From positions 1 to 60,944 of IMG/VR virus record IMGVR_UViG_3300044699_000154: 60,944 nt of DNA; one strand, 5' to 3'. Under the pieces are notes generated by a model. The model was not told where the DNA came from and ran no database searches. It saw only the letters and a program-made list of their open reading frames with translations. Source of the stretch: a virus. Below are positions 49,671-58,102 of the stretch, in pieces (position 1 is the stretch's first letter; each line of letters begins with the position of its first letter). The position numbers and the translations under genes were made by a program.

Positions 49671-51322
49671 CACGCCACCTCCGCCGGGTCGGCCCACGGG
49701 CTGCCGGCGCTCCCGGGCGGGTCGGCCCGGTCCGGCATCGGCTGGCCGGCGTCCGCGGGGGCGACCTGCCCGGTGAGCATGTCCGTGCCGATCGGGGCGT
49801 TCTCGCACTCGTAGATCACCTTGAGTGCTTCGGCGAGACTCAGGTGTTTTGTCGTCTCGACGACCTCGGCGTGCCCGAGGATGCGAGACGCCGCGCACCT
49901 GTGGTCGTCACCGGATTTGACCTTGCGGTCCGACAGGCGGATGTGCATCGTGCGCAGCGTGTCCGGGTCGACGAGGTTCGCGAGCAGGGCGCGGCGGTTG
50001 GTGATCCGGTTGTAGAGGGTGTCCGCGTCGAACGGCGCGCATTCGCCCGCCTTCCTGGCCTCGCTGACGATCGCCCACAGGCCGCGGAGGAGGTCGTCGT
50101 CGATGGCCGCGTCGATCTGGCTGCGTGTGACCGCGAGCCAGTCGAGCTGGGCCTGGCTGTGCCGTGGCGGACGCCCGTCGGTCGGCTGGGGCGCGTGGCC
50201 GTCGCCGTTCGGGTGGTGGCCGTTCTGCCCGTTCCCGTTGGCGGCGGTCGCCTGAAGCTCCCGGCCGAGCCTGTTGACCAGGGCGTCGAGGGTGACCTCG
50301 TCGCCGTGGTCGTCGATGACGACCGCTCCGATCAACCCGGCTTGCCGTACCTCCGCGTACAGGGCGCCGAGGCTGTCGTGTGTATGGCCACGCTCTAGGG
50401 CGCGGTCCCTGAACACCTCCGCCCGCGGGTCCGCGCCGCGCTCCTCGGGGGTGAGCTCGCCTGCCGTCACGGCGTGGACGTCCCGGACGTGGCGGGTCGC
50501 GGGGTCACACCCCAACGCGGTGAAGATCAGCCATTCGAGGAGGTTCCCGTCCGGCCCGACGGCTTCGGATGCGGCGATCGGCTGGGGCTCGTCCTTGCCC
50601 GGCTGCACCCCGTTGACCGCCGACCGTGCCGCCACCACCTCCGGCGGCGCGGTGCGCTTCATCCGGATGGTGACCGTCGCGTCTCCGACGATGTCCTTCT
50701 CGGCCTGGACGGAGTAGGTCTTCTTTCCCTCGATCGGCTGGCCGTCCGGTCCCGTGGCGGACACCTCCCGGCCGTTCGCGGTGGCCACGACGATCCCGGG
50801 AAACGTTTTCAGCGCCTCGATGATTTTCTGATAACGCTTATCCGTCGCATTCCACAGGTGTCGGGGGACGGTGACGTCGGCATTCGGGTCCCTGGCCAAT
50901 TTCCTCTGGTTCGCCTGCGACTGCTTGGCCCGTTCCGTCGTCCAGTCTTTAAATGAATTCCAGAGAGCCGTTATCGTGTCGATGACGAGCGTCACGGGCG
51001 GTTCGCCGGCTCTCCGTGCACGGGCGGCTTCGGCTTTGACGGCCAGGATCTGATCCAGGATGTCGGCGTGGGTCCACTCGTCGCCTGCCGGGATGAGGAT
51101 CTCGAAGTCGGCGCCGGGGATGCGGCCGTATTCGTCGCCGATCCCGTCGATGAGGTCGAGTAGGAACGTCCGCCCGACCCGCGGGCTCGCGGAGAGGCGG
51201 AGGGAGGTCCACGTGCGACCGCTCTTCGCCTCCCCTTCGACGAGGATGAACGGCAGGGGGACCTCCCCGGTGGGACGGCGGGACCGGATCGTGGGGACCT
51301 TGGCGGCTGTGACGTCGCTCAC
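49670..51322 (-). CDS. RecA/Sak4-like AAA ATPase, recombination or replication
   Basis: 550 residues. FILVEGEAKSGRTWTSLRLS (residues about 27-45) is the Walker A region, and VTLVIDTITALWNSFKDWTT (about 112) the Walker B. GIVVATANGREVSATGPDGQ carries a sensor-like stretch, and KDIVGDATVTIRMKRTAPPE is a strand block. The second half (RSQIDAAIDDDLLRGLWAIV, then CAASRILGHAEVVETTKHLS) is a helical region of its own. Sak4-type single-strand annealing ATPases have this core; the extra C-terminal part is longer than usual. Confidence 0.75.
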   Translation of the reverse strand: MSDVTAAKVPTIRSRRPTGEVPLPFILVEGEAKSGRTWTSLRLSASPRVGRTFLLDLIDGIGDEYGRIPGADFEILIPAGDEWTHADILDQILAVKAEAARARRAGEPPVTLVIDTITALWNSFKDWTTERAKQSQANQRKLARDPNADVTVPRHLWNATDKRYQKIIEALKTFPGIVVATANGREVSATGPDGQPIEGKKTYSVQAEKDIVGDATVTIRMKRTAPPEVVAARSAVNGVQPGKDEPQPIAASEAVGPDGNLLEWLIFTALGCDPATRHVRDVHAVTAGELTPEERGADPRAEVFRDRALERGHTHDSLGALYAEVRQAGLIGAVVIDDHGDEVTLDALVNRLGRELQATAANGNGQNGHHPNGDGHAPQPTDGRPPRHSQAQLDWLAVTRSQIDAAIDDDLLRGLWAIVSEARKAGECAPFDADTLYNRITNRRALLANLVDPDTLRTMHIRLSDRKVKSGDDHRCAASRILGHAEVVETTKHLSLAEALKVIYECENAPIGTDMLTGQVAPADAGQPMPDRADPPGSAGSPWADPAEVA

Positions 51323-51618
51323 GCCGCCACCGCCTCTCGGGTGGCAGGTGTGGCTGCACGCCGCCGGGCGGTCGTCCCGCCGCAGAGCTCGGCACAGGCG
51401 GCGTCGGCCGCCCGAGCCCGACGGACGGCACCGGCGGCGACGTCGCCGTAGCCGCCTTGCAGTGCGGCCACGATGCGCTCGACCTCGTCGGCGACGAAGA
51501 TCGCCATTCTTGCGCGGACGGCGTTCCGTTCCGCCGGGGTGCCGGCGGGCAGCCCGGCGATGCATGCGCGCGCCTGGGCGAGCTCCTGCGCGGTGGGCTC
51601 GAAGTCGGCGGGGCTCAC
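51319..51618 (-). CDS. small early helical protein
   Basis: 99 residues. PTAQELAQARACIAGLPAGT, ERNAVRARMAIFVADEVERI, VAALQGGYGDVAAGAVRRAR. Mostly helix. Start and stop overlap neighbours. Unknown. Confidence 0.6.
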   Translation of the reverse strand: MSPADFEPTAQELAQARACIAGLPAGTPAERNAVRARMAIFVADEVERIVAALQGGYGDVAAGAVRRARAADAACAELCGGTTARRRAATPATREAVAA

Positions 51619-51914
51619 CGGGCACCCGCCGGGACTCCGGCCGTGCGGGCGTCGGACGCCTCCACGAGGCCGAGCGCGGTCACCCGCGCCTGCACCTCGC
51701 GTGTCCCGCGCACCTGTCCGGCGGTGCGGCGGGCGTCGTGGACGGCGACGCCGAGGCTCAGGAGCCGGCCGTAGATGGCGTCCGGATCGATCCCGGGGAC
51801 GATCCCGAGGCCGATCGCGATGGCGGCGGGCCGGCGGACGAGCCCGCCGTGGACCATGGCGGCGAGTTCGAGGAGGGCGTCCGCGCGGACCCCCGCCGCG
51901 GTGCGGCGGGTCAT
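51615..51914 (-). CDS. small early protein
   Basis: 99 residues. GVRADALLELAAMVHGGLVR, AAIAIGLGIVPGIDPDAIYG, RGTREVQARVTALGLVEASD. Overlaps both neighbours. No family. Confidence 0.55.
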   Translation of the reverse strand: MTRRTAAGVRADALLELAAMVHGGLVRRPAAIAIGLGIVPGIDPDAIYGRLLSLGVAVHDARRTAGQVRGTREVQARVTALGLVEASDARTAGVPAGAR

Positions 51915-52456
51915 CGCGTCACACCGCCGCCGCCGACGCCGACGCTGATCGTCTGGATCGTGCCGCCGTTGACGACCTCCGCGTCGGCCGCCACCCCGAA
52001 GATCCTCGCGGTCTCGACGCCGCGGCAGCCGCGGCACAAGCCGTCCCGGTCGTCGGGCACGGCGGGCGGGGTCTCCAGGATCGCCGCGTCGGCGTGGTTC
52101 GGGCACGCCGTGGCGTGGACGCCGTGCAGCAGCGTCCACATGACCGCGTCGCCGAGCGCGTCGTCCTCGGAGGCGCGTGCGAGCGCCTCGCCCCAGTCGG
52201 CGGCGAGCAGCGCGGCGGCGCCGAGCTCCTCGCCGCCCAGGTGTTCGCGGTCGGCGAACGCGGGGTGCCACGAGGAGTGCGCGGCGGCGCGGGCGACGGC
52301 GTCTCCGTGGGCGAGCAGGGCGGCGGCGGCCTCGGCGGTCACCTCGATCCCGGTCTGCTCCAGCTCGCACGTAAGCCGGCCCAGGGATCGCAGCAGTGCG
52401 ACGCGTTCGGCGCGATCTCGTATGCTGAGTTCCGGTGAGTGGTTCTGGCAGGGCAT
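51911..52456 (-). CDS. early protein with a Cys cluster
   Basis: 181 residues. AERVALLRSLGRLTCELEQT, ELGAAALLAADWGEALARAS, GVHATACPNHADAAILETPP, DDRDGLCRGCRGVETARIFG. CPNH and CxxC pairs suggest zinc. Unknown role. Confidence 0.6.
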   Translation of the reverse strand: MPCQNHSPELSIRDRAERVALLRSLGRLTCELEQTGIEVTAEAAAALLAHGDAVARAAAHSSWHPAFADREHLGGEELGAAALLAADWGEALARASEDDALGDAVMWTLLHGVHATACPNHADAAILETPPAVPDDRDGLCRGCRGVETARIFGVAADAEVVNGGTIQTISVGVGGGGVTR

Positions 52457-52526
52457 CTGCCGTTCCTCTCTGTCGGTCGCCCCGTCGCTGTGCCGCGGCG
52501 GGGCGCCGTCGTCTCGGGTCGTGGTC

Positions 52527-52742
52527 TCAGGCGGCTCTGTCCGCGGGGCGTTCGGTCGCCTCGCGGAGGATGTGGGCGACGGCTGTGCGCAGGTGTTCGC
52601 GCCAGCCGCCGCGGGCGTAGAAGGTGCTCAGGTCGCGGATCATGGCGGCCCGCCCGGGGTGGCCGGGCGGGGTGGCCTCGTCGATGAGGCGTCGGACCGG
52701 TTCGGGGATGAGGTCGAGGTCGGGTTCCCCGGCGGCGGTCAC
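52527..52742 (-). CDS. small early protein
   Basis: 71 residues from GTG: VTAAGEPDLDLIPEPVRRLI, DEATPPGHPGRAAMIRDLST, REHLRTAVAHILREATERPA. Overlaps the stop of the gene before. The 70 bases before the next gene hold nothing clear. Confidence 0.55.
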   Translation of the reverse strand: MTAAGEPDLDLIPEPVRRLIDEATPPGHPGRAAMIRDLSTFYARGGWREHLRTAVAHILREATERPADRAA

Positions 52743-53014
52743 GGGGTGGTTCCCGCGTCCAACTGCTCCGCGGCGCGCAGGGCGACATCCAGTGCCGTGT
52801 TCAGCGACACCCGCGGCGGGATCTGCGTCAGGTGGAAGGCCAGGCAGGCCACCACCCGGCTGATCACGGTCCGGTCGACGTCGGGGAGCCCGGCGAACAG
52901 TTCGCGTGCGAGCTCCTCGGCGAGTTCGTCGGCGAGTGTGCCGACGGCGGATCCGTCGCCCCGCCGCGCCCGCCGGACGGTTCGGATCACCGTGGCGTGG
53001 TCGTAGGCGCTCAC
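52739..53014 (-). CDS. small early helical protein
   Basis: 91 residues from GTG. HATVIRTVRRARRGDGSAVG, TLADELAEELARELFAGLPD, VDRTVISRVVACLAFHLTQI. Helical. Second gene of the leftward early operon. Unknown. Confidence 0.6.
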   Translation of the reverse strand: MSAYDHATVIRTVRRARRGDGSAVGTLADELAEELARELFAGLPDVDRTVISRVVACLAFHLTQIPPRVSLNTALDVALRAAEQLDAGTTP

Positions 53015-53292
53015 GAGGCGATCCGGTCGGCGCCGCCCTGCATCCAGCACTCCAGGTCCGCGAGCTTGATCGCGACACGGGAGTGCGACGACCATCCGCG
53101 CCTGTCCGTCGAGTCCGGGTCGCGTCTATGGTGCTTGAGCCCCGTGCCGGGCTGGCGCCGCTCGGCCCGCATGGCGCGCTCGATCGTGCTGCGGGACCTC
53201 TTGGAGTGCCCGGCCGCCTCGTCGATGGTGAGCCAGATGTGCACGGGCGGCGCGGCGGGCGTGGTCGTCTCGATTGTCGTCGCTCTCGCCAT
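53011..53292 (-). CDS. helix-turn-helix switch protein, Cro/AlpA-like
   Basis: 93 residues from MARATT, the start chosen because the promoter would begin transcription there. VHIWLTIDEAAGHSKRSRST, then IERAMRAERRQPG, matches the HTH of AlpA/excisionase-type proteins. SHSRVAIKLADLECWMQGGA forms the wing end. It is the first leftward early gene, divergent from the repressor candidate, so it may act like Cro. Confidence 0.7.
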   Translation of the reverse strand: MARATTIETTTPAAPPVHIWLTIDEAAGHSKRSRSTIERAMRAERRQPGTGLKHHRRDPDSTDRRGWSSHSRVAIKLADLECWMQGGADRIAS

Positions 53293-53425
53293 GGCCGCAT
53301 CATCTGGCATGATCCGTCATCATGTCAAGTCCACTCTGCCGGATCATGTGGGATCGTGACTCCCGGTAATGGCAAGTTAGCCAGCCGCCGTGCGGCGGCG
53401 CGACGGATCGTGGCACGATGCACCC
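53293..53425. promoter_or_regulatory. divergent switch region with operator-like palindrome
   Basis: Minus TTGACA (53328-53323) with a -10 near 53300 gives a start at about 53293, the ATG itself. CATGAT-CCGTC-ATCATG (53308-53324) lies between the boxes, and further ATCATG copies are nearby (53343). On the plus strand CACGAT (53414-53419) could be the -10 for the GTG at 53426. Confidence 0.6.
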
Positions 53426-53908
53426 GTGCGCACCCGCCAGAGGCCCACGGAGGCCTTCGGCGTACCCGCACACGGCCCCGGGATGACCAGCCCCGAGGAG
53501 AGTCGGCGCCTCTTCCCGTTCGTGGACGAGCGCCGCCGGTTCCTCGGCCTCAGCATCGACCGGTCGCCGACGTCCGCGACCTTCGGCAAACTCCAGCGCG
53601 GACGCCCGATACAGCGCACCACCCTGGACAACATCGACAAGCGGTTCGTCGGTCCCGGGGGCGTCCCGGACGGGCTGTGGCCGCCCGGCACGGCCCACTG
53701 GCTCGCCACCGGGCAGATCGACCGGCCCGGACGGCGGCCGGAGGACATGGGCGCACCGGCCGTCGGCGCGGACACGCTGAAAGGCCTGTACGCACTCAAC
53801 GACCGGATCATGTCCGCGTTGCCGCACGCCTCGGCGGAACGGGCCGAACGCGCCCGGCGCGGCCTCGAGGCGGCCTGGGCGGCGCTGGACGAACGGCAGG
53901 GACGGTAG
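53426..53908 (+). CDS. immunity-repressor candidate
   Basis: 160 residues from the GTG. LFPFVDERRRFLGLSIDRSP, TSATFGKLQRGRPIQRTTLD and NIDKRFVGPGG form a helix-turn-helix of the type seen in actinophage repressors (ER-x-x-R-x-x-L, then a Gly-Lys-x-x-R recognition helix). The second part (GADTLKGLYALNDRIMSALP, ERAERARRGLEAAWAALDER) is helical and may mediate dimers. It is divergent from the early leftward operon. The start could be later at MTSPEES. Confidence 0.7.
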   Translation: MRTRQRPTEAFGVPAHGPGMTSPEESRRLFPFVDERRRFLGLSIDRSPTSATFGKLQRGRPIQRTTLDNIDKRFVGPGGVPDGLWPPGTAHWLATGQIDRPGRRPEDMGAPAVGADTLKGLYALNDRIMSALPHASAERAERARRGLEAAWAALDERQGR

Positions 53909-53917
53909 GGGCGCGGG

Positions 53918-54121
53918 TCAGACGCGGACGCCGTGCAGGACGTACAGGTCCCAGGCCGCCCGTTCGGCCGCCGTGACCACGATCTCGTGCCGGGCCGGGT
54001 CGAGGGTCGGGTCGACTGCGAGCCGCCGGGCGGCGAGGAGTCGGCGCATCAAGGCGCCGGGATCCCGGCCGTCCCCGTCGCGCCGCGCCCGCGCCACGGC
54101 CGCGTCACGCTGCACGAACAC
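53918..54121 (-). CDS. small protein of unknown function
   Basis: 67 residues, read against its neighbours. MFVQRDAAVARARRDGDGRD, GALMRRLLAARRLAVDPTLD, EIVVTAAERAAWDLYVLHGV. Helical. It sits next to the repressor candidate and could be part of its control. Confidence 0.5.
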   Translation of the reverse strand: MFVQRDAAVARARRDGDGRDPGALMRRLLAARRLAVDPTLDPARHEIVVTAAERAAWDLYVLHGVRV

Positions 54122-54220
54122 CCCACCTAGGGCCGGGGACGACCACCTCGGGCGGCGGGCGTCCTCGGCTATAGTCCGGCTATTTCCCCATCGCTATCAC
54201 AAGATGGGGAGAGCTGTCCC
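54122..54220 (+). promoter_or_regulatory. promoter and ribosome-site-sequestering hairpin
   Basis: TATAGT (54170-54175) is a good -10. TCCCCATC (54185-54192) pairs with GATGGGGA (54203-54210), which contains the GGGGAGAG ribosome site. The same CCCCAT can instead pair with ATGGGG at the start codon (54221-54226). The two pairings exclude each other. Confidence 0.5.
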
Positions 54221-54463
54221 ATGGGGCTGATCAGACAGATCGACTACGACGCCGAACTCCCGGAAGACGCCGAAGGGGGAGTCTGGACGCGCTGCGGCGC
54301 GTGCCACGCGGGGCTCGACACGCCGGCGGTGTGCGCGGAACACCCCGGGTCGGGGGTCGACGTCCGCATCCTGACCGCCGCGCGGCTGACGCCCGAACGG
54401 CGTGCGGCCGTGGAGGTGCTGCTCCTCGGGCAGGTGTGGGCCGACGACCCGGTCGAGGCCTGA
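54221..54463 (+). CDS. small zinc-binding protein
   Basis: 80 residues. GGVWTRCGACHAGLDTPAVC, AEHPGSGVDVRILTAARLTP, ERRAAVEVLLLGQVWADDPV. CxxC followed by C...H makes a likely zinc site. It follows a structured 5' region. Role unknown. Confidence 0.65.
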   Translation: MGLIRQIDYDAELPEDAEGGVWTRCGACHAGLDTPAVCAEHPGSGVDVRILTAARLTPERRAAVEVLLLGQVWADDPVEA

Positions 54464-54763
54464 CGCGCCCGGCGCTACTGCGGCACGCGGAACGCGCGTG
54501 CGGCTGCACGGGCGTCCGCCGGTGCGGGTGACCTGATCCTGCCGGCATCCCGGCGCCGCGGGCTCCCCCCTCCGGCCAAGAAGATCGGGAGCCTGCGGCG
54601 CAGGGAATGTCGCTGTGCAGCCAAGCGCCTTCAGCGTACATGCCGGGCTTCAGTCGCCGACCCCGCGCGCCGCGGCTGGTGACAGGGGCGGGTGTCGTGG
54701 GGCATCCTCGTCACACGACGGATTCTGGGGGATCATGATGTACGGACACCGGATGGAGCCCAT
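54464..54763. other. 300-base gap with a strong inverted repeat
   Basis: GCGCCGCGGGCTCCC (54553-54567) and GGGAGCCTGCGGCGC (54587-54601) pair over 15 bases with one mismatch, probably a terminator for the zinc protein gene. Beyond it is a short leader with GGGGGATCATGATG before the TPR-type gene. No gene seen. Confidence 0.5.
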
Positions 54764-55747
54764 GTGCTGCACAGACGCGCCCTTATGTACGGGGCGGGCG
54801 GCGCCGTGACCGCCGCCCTGCTGCCGTCGGCGGCCGGCGGCGAGCTCGACCGCCTGGCGGCCGACTTCGCCGAGGCGCTCGCCGCCCTGCCGCGCGTGAA
54901 GGTCGGGGCGAGTTCGCGGGCGGTCGCCGCCGTCCACCACGGGCTCCTAGACCTGGCGGACGGGGCGAAGCTCGGCCCCGCCCAGCGTGCCGCGGCGGCG
55001 TCGCTGACGGCCAGGGTCACCACGGCCCGGTCCGACGTCGCCAGGCTCGCCGGCCACGGGGACAGCGCCGACGCCGTGGCCGCGGCGGCGGCGCGGATGG
55101 TGGGTGCCGCGGACGATCCGGTGGCAGCGGGGACGCTTGCCGCGGTCCGCGCCGTCACGGCGATCGAAGCCGACCGGGCAGATCGGGCGGCGGCCCATGT
55201 GGACGAGGGGCTGGCGGTCTGCCCGTCCGGGCCGAGGGTGGTCTCTCTGACCGCGTTGCGCGCCCACGTGCTCGGGCTGTCGGGCGCGGCGCCCCGCGAC
55301 GTCGAGGCGGCGGCGGAGGCTGCGGTGGACGCCGCGGCCGACCTGCGCCCGGACGAGCGCGGCACGGTGGTCGGCCTCAGCTTCGACACCTACCATCCGA
55401 TCCGCGCGGCGGACCGTGCGCACAGCGCCCTGCTGGCCGCCGGCCTGATCGCCGAGTCCGAGCCGTACGCCGCCCTGATCCTGCCGGGGTTCGACGCGAT
55501 GGGGCTGCCCGGGTTCGCGAGCCACGCCCGGTTCGAGCGGGCGCTGGCGCTGGTGCGCGTGAACGGCGCGGCCGGCGTCGAGGAGTCCTGTGCGCTGGTC
55601 GCCGAGGCGGTCGGGATCTCGGCGGACCGGCGGACCGGCGCCCTGCTCGACCTGGCGGGCGGCTGGCTGGCCGCCGTGCGGCCGTTCTGGAAGGGCGCGG
55701 AGGTCGCGGAGACGGCACAGGCGGTCCGGCTGTGGCGGGCGGGGTGA
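54764..55747 (+). CDS. TPR-type protein with Arg-Arg N-terminus
   Basis: 327 residues. VLHRRALMYGAGGAVTAALL, PSAAGGELDRL is a twin-Arg, hydrophobic start like a Tat signal or anchor. The rest is repeated Ala-rich helices (RAVAAVHHGLLDLADGAKLG, GTLAAVRAVTAIEADRADRA, ALRAHVLGLSGAAPRDVEAA) like the C-terminal TPR domain of actinobacterial XRE regulators, but without the HTH. RGTVVGLSFDTYHPIRAADR is echoed in the protein at 59595. It may sense a peptide or protein; the role is unknown. Confidence 0.65.
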   Translation: MLHRRALMYGAGGAVTAALLPSAAGGELDRLAADFAEALAALPRVKVGASSRAVAAVHHGLLDLADGAKLGPAQRAAAASLTARVTTARSDVARLAGHGDSADAVAAAAARMVGAADDPVAAGTLAAVRAVTAIEADRADRAAAHVDEGLAVCPSGPRVVSLTALRAHVLGLSGAAPRDVEAAAEAAVDAAADLRPDERGTVVGLSFDTYHPIRAADRAHSALLAAGLIAESEPYAALILPGFDAMGLPGFASHARFERALALVRVNGAAGVEESCALVAEAVGISADRRTGALLDLAGGWLAAVRPFWKGAEVAETAQAVRLWRAG

Positions 55748-55769
55748 GCGGCGGCCCGAAGTCGGCGCG

Positions 55770-56141
55770 GTGAACGCGGCGGGCCGGTTACTCCTGCTGG
55801 CTGCGGGATTCCTGCTCGCCGCATGCGGCGGCGGCCTGTCGGACGGCGACCGCACAGCATGCGACCTGGGGCACGCCACACAGACGGCGCTGGACAGGGC
55901 CACCCGGGTCGAGGGCAGCGAAAGCCTGCGGGAGGAGAACGCCGAGACGGGCCGGCGGGCGTGGGACGCCGCCAGGGGGGCGGCGGCGCTGTCCGACGAC
56001 GACCGGCTGAGCTCGTCGGCCGCCTACTGGGGCGACTACTCGTCCCCGCTCATCGAGCGGGACGTCGGCGAACTGTTGGAATGGTGCCGCACCCACGGGT
56101 GGGAACCGCCGACGAGCGAATCGAACGGGGAGCGTCTGTAA
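55770..56141 (+). CDS. lipoprotein, possible superinfection-exclusion factor
   Basis: 123 residues. NAAGRLLLLAAGFLLAACGG is a signal peptide with a lipobox (LAAC). The mature part is short, charged and helical (GDRTACDLGHATQTALDRAT, EENAETGRRAWDAARGAAAL, DVGELLEWCRTHGWEPPTSE). Temperate phages near their immunity region often carry such lipoproteins that block a second infection. That role is inferred from position and type only. Confidence 0.7.
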   Translation: MNAAGRLLLLAAGFLLAACGGGLSDGDRTACDLGHATQTALDRATRVEGSESLREENAETGRRAWDAARGAAALSDDDRLSSSAAYWGDYSSPLIERDVGELLEWCRTHGWEPPTSESNGERL

Positions 56142-56152
56142 AATTCCCAACC

Positions 56153-56341
56153 GTGAACGTCTTCAGCGCCGCCGTCCTCGCCGCGGCACTCACCCTGATA
56201 GCGATCGGCGCGTTGCAGGCATTCGGGGTGACCACGCTGGACGACGGCGACATGCTCGCCGCCGGGTTCATCCTGCTCGGCACGGTCGCGGCGGCGGGCG
56301 CGCTCCCCGGGTCCGGCCCGTCGTGGCCGCGCCGCGGGTGA
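56153..56341 (+). CDS. small two-segment membrane protein
   Basis: 62 residues. VNVFSAAVLAAALTLIAIGA, LQAFGVTTLDDGDMLAAGFI, LLGTVAAAGALPGSGPSWPR. Two membrane segments with an acidic loop. Just after the lipoprotein gene, so probably co-transcribed. May be part of the same exclusion function. Confidence 0.6.
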   Translation: MNVFSAAVLAAALTLIAIGALQAFGVTTLDDGDMLAAGFILLGTVAAAGALPGSGPSWPRRG

Positions 56342-56545
56342 ACGCCGCACCGTGACGGAGCGCCACTCGGATGGGTGGGGCGGCTCCGCCGCAAACGAAG
56401 CCGCCTCCGGTACGCACCCCTCTGGCGAAGTAAGCGAGCACCAGTTGCCGACGCCAACATGCGAGCGCGAAAACGTTGGACGCCAGGGGAGAGCGTACAA
56501 CCACCCGCGGAAACGGCGCCCGCGTCCCCCGCGCGGGGGAGGCCT
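56342..56545. other. gap beside the integrase, attP candidate
   Basis: CCAAC (about 56454) and GTTGG (about 56474) flank GCGCGAAAA-type sequence, and TCCCCCGCGCGGGGGA (56525-56540) is a strong hairpin just past the integrase stop. Serine integrase attP sites usually lie beside the gene and are partly palindromic. No core can be named without the bacterial partner. Confidence 0.35.
56525..56540 (-). terminator. integrase terminator hairpin
   Basis: TCCCCC-GCGC-GGGGGA, six bases past the integrase stop on its strand. Confidence 0.6.
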
Positions 56546-58102
56546 TCAACGCCAGCGGATCTCCGCCCGGGAAGGGTCGAACGGGGCGCCGCGCCGGGAC
56601 TGCGGCCCCACCACCACCGCGTCCACCACCGCCCGCGCGAACATCCGCCGCCGCAGATGGTCCATCTCGTCCCACAGCCGGCCGTCCGCCACCGCCGCGG
56701 GCGACGGCCGGTCCCGGCCCGTCAGCCGCGCCTCGAGCACGTCGCGCCGCTCGGCCAGCCCGGAGCGCAGCTCCGCGTACTCGTCCATCGACATCCGCCG
56801 CGGACCCTCGGTAGCCCGCCACCGCTGCGCCAGCACCGTCAGATCCGCCTCGATCCTCGCCAGCTCGGCCGCCTCCGCGTCGCGCCCGGCACCCGCGGCC
56901 CCGCCCGCCCCGGCCAGCGCCGCCGGATCCGCCGCCAGCGCCCGCAGCCGGGCCGAGAGGTGGGCGTCCAGGTCCGCCACCCGCACCCACGTCCCCCCGC
57001 ACCCCCCGTACGGCCTGCCGCGGCGGCAGTAGTAGGCCGCCGGGTAGGACACCCGGACCCGCCGGCCGCCGTCCCGCGCGCGCTCCCCCTCCCACGGCGA
57101 GTGCACCGCCAGCCTCGCCCCGCAGCCCTCCCGGCCGCACACCGCCAGCCCGGAGCACAGGTACACCCGCTCCGGGTGCCTGGGCCGGCGCCCGCCGCGC
57201 GCCGTCATCGCCGCCTGTAGTTGCCGCCACGTCTCCTCATCCAGGATCGGATCCCAGTCCGCCTTTCCGACGATCTGCCCCCTGTGCGCCCGCAGCCCGG
57301 CTATCCGCGGGGAGCGCAGGATGTCGCGCAGCGTGGTGGCCTCCCACCTGCCGCCGCGGACGGTCGGCACGCCCCGTGCCGCCAGGTCCTCGGCGACCGC
57401 GTTGAGCGCCTCGCCGGCCAGGACGCGCCGCGCGGCCTCCCGGACGATCTGCGCCTCGCCCTCGACGACCCGCCGCTTGTCGACGATCTCCCGGCCTGCC
57501 GCGTCGAGCACGCCGGTCGGCACCCCGTAGCCGTAGCCGCGGCGACCCACCGCCGGGCGGCCCTTCTCGGCGGCGTCCCGCAGCGCGGCCCGGACCCGGC
57601 GGGATGTGTCCTGACTGCTCGAGTCGGCGTGGATGATCTCGTACCAGAGCGCGCGCCGGTCGTTCGGGTCGTTGAGGTCGCGCCGCCCGCCCCCGTAGGA
57701 GTGGATGGTCAGCCCGGCGTCGGCGGCCCTGATCAGTCTGAGGAGGTCGTCGGGCCGACGCATCAGCCGGTCCACGTGCCAGATGACCACCCCCCGGATC
57801 AGCCGGTCCCCGACGCGGCCGAGCAGCCTCTCCCACCCGGGGCGGACCACGCCCTCCTGCCAGGCGGAGACGTCGTCGTCGAGGTGGACCTCGCCGATGT
57901 CGAGACCCATCCGCCCGGCCATGGCCTTGCAGTCGCCCACCTGGCGGTCCGTGCTCTCCTTCTGGCCCTGGGCGTTGTAGCTGAGCCGGGCGTAGACGTC
58001 GTACACGTCCGGCGGCGGGGGCGCCCCGTCCGCGGCGGCGGCGCCCTGCCCGCGCCACCACGCATAGCGGCCTCTGATCGTCTCGTCGTCCACCCTGGAC
58101 AC
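56546..58102 (-). CDS. int: large serine integrase
   Basis: 518 residues. DVYARLSYNAQGQKESTDRQ holds the catalytic Ser (about residue 41). IGEVHLDDDVSAWQEGVVRP, RLIRGVVIWHVDRLMRRPDD and SQDTSRRVRAALRDAAEKGR complete the resolvase domain. The recombinase domain follows (GYGYGVPTGVLDAAGREIVD, VAEDLAARGVPTVRGGRWEA, LRDILRSPRIAGLRAHRGQ). A zinc ribbon comes next (CGREGCGARLAVH, YYCRRGRPYGGCGGTWV), then a coiled coil. It integrates the phage by attP x attB recombination. Uninterrupted reading. Confidence 0.93.
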   Translation of the reverse strand: MSRVDDETIRGRYAWWRGQGAAAADGAPPPPDVYDVYARLSYNAQGQKESTDRQVGDCKAMAGRMGLDIGEVHLDDDVSAWQEGVVRPGWERLLGRVGDRLIRGVVIWHVDRLMRRPDDLLRLIRAADAGLTIHSYGGGRRDLNDPNDRRALWYEIIHADSSSQDTSRRVRAALRDAAEKGRPAVGRRGYGYGVPTGVLDAAGREIVDKRRVVEGEAQIVREAARRVLAGEALNAVAEDLAARGVPTVRGGRWEATTLRDILRSPRIAGLRAHRGQIVGKADWDPILDEETWRQLQAAMTARGGRRPRHPERVYLCSGLAVCGREGCGARLAVHSPWEGERARDGGRRVRVSYPAAYYCRRGRPYGGCGGTWVRVADLDAHLSARLRALAADPAALAGAGGAAGAGRDAEAAELARIEADLTVLAQRWRATEGPRRMSMDEYAELRSGLAERRDVLEARLTGRDRPSPAAVADGRLWDEMDHLRRRMFARAVVDAVVVGPQSRRGAPFDPSRAEIRWR

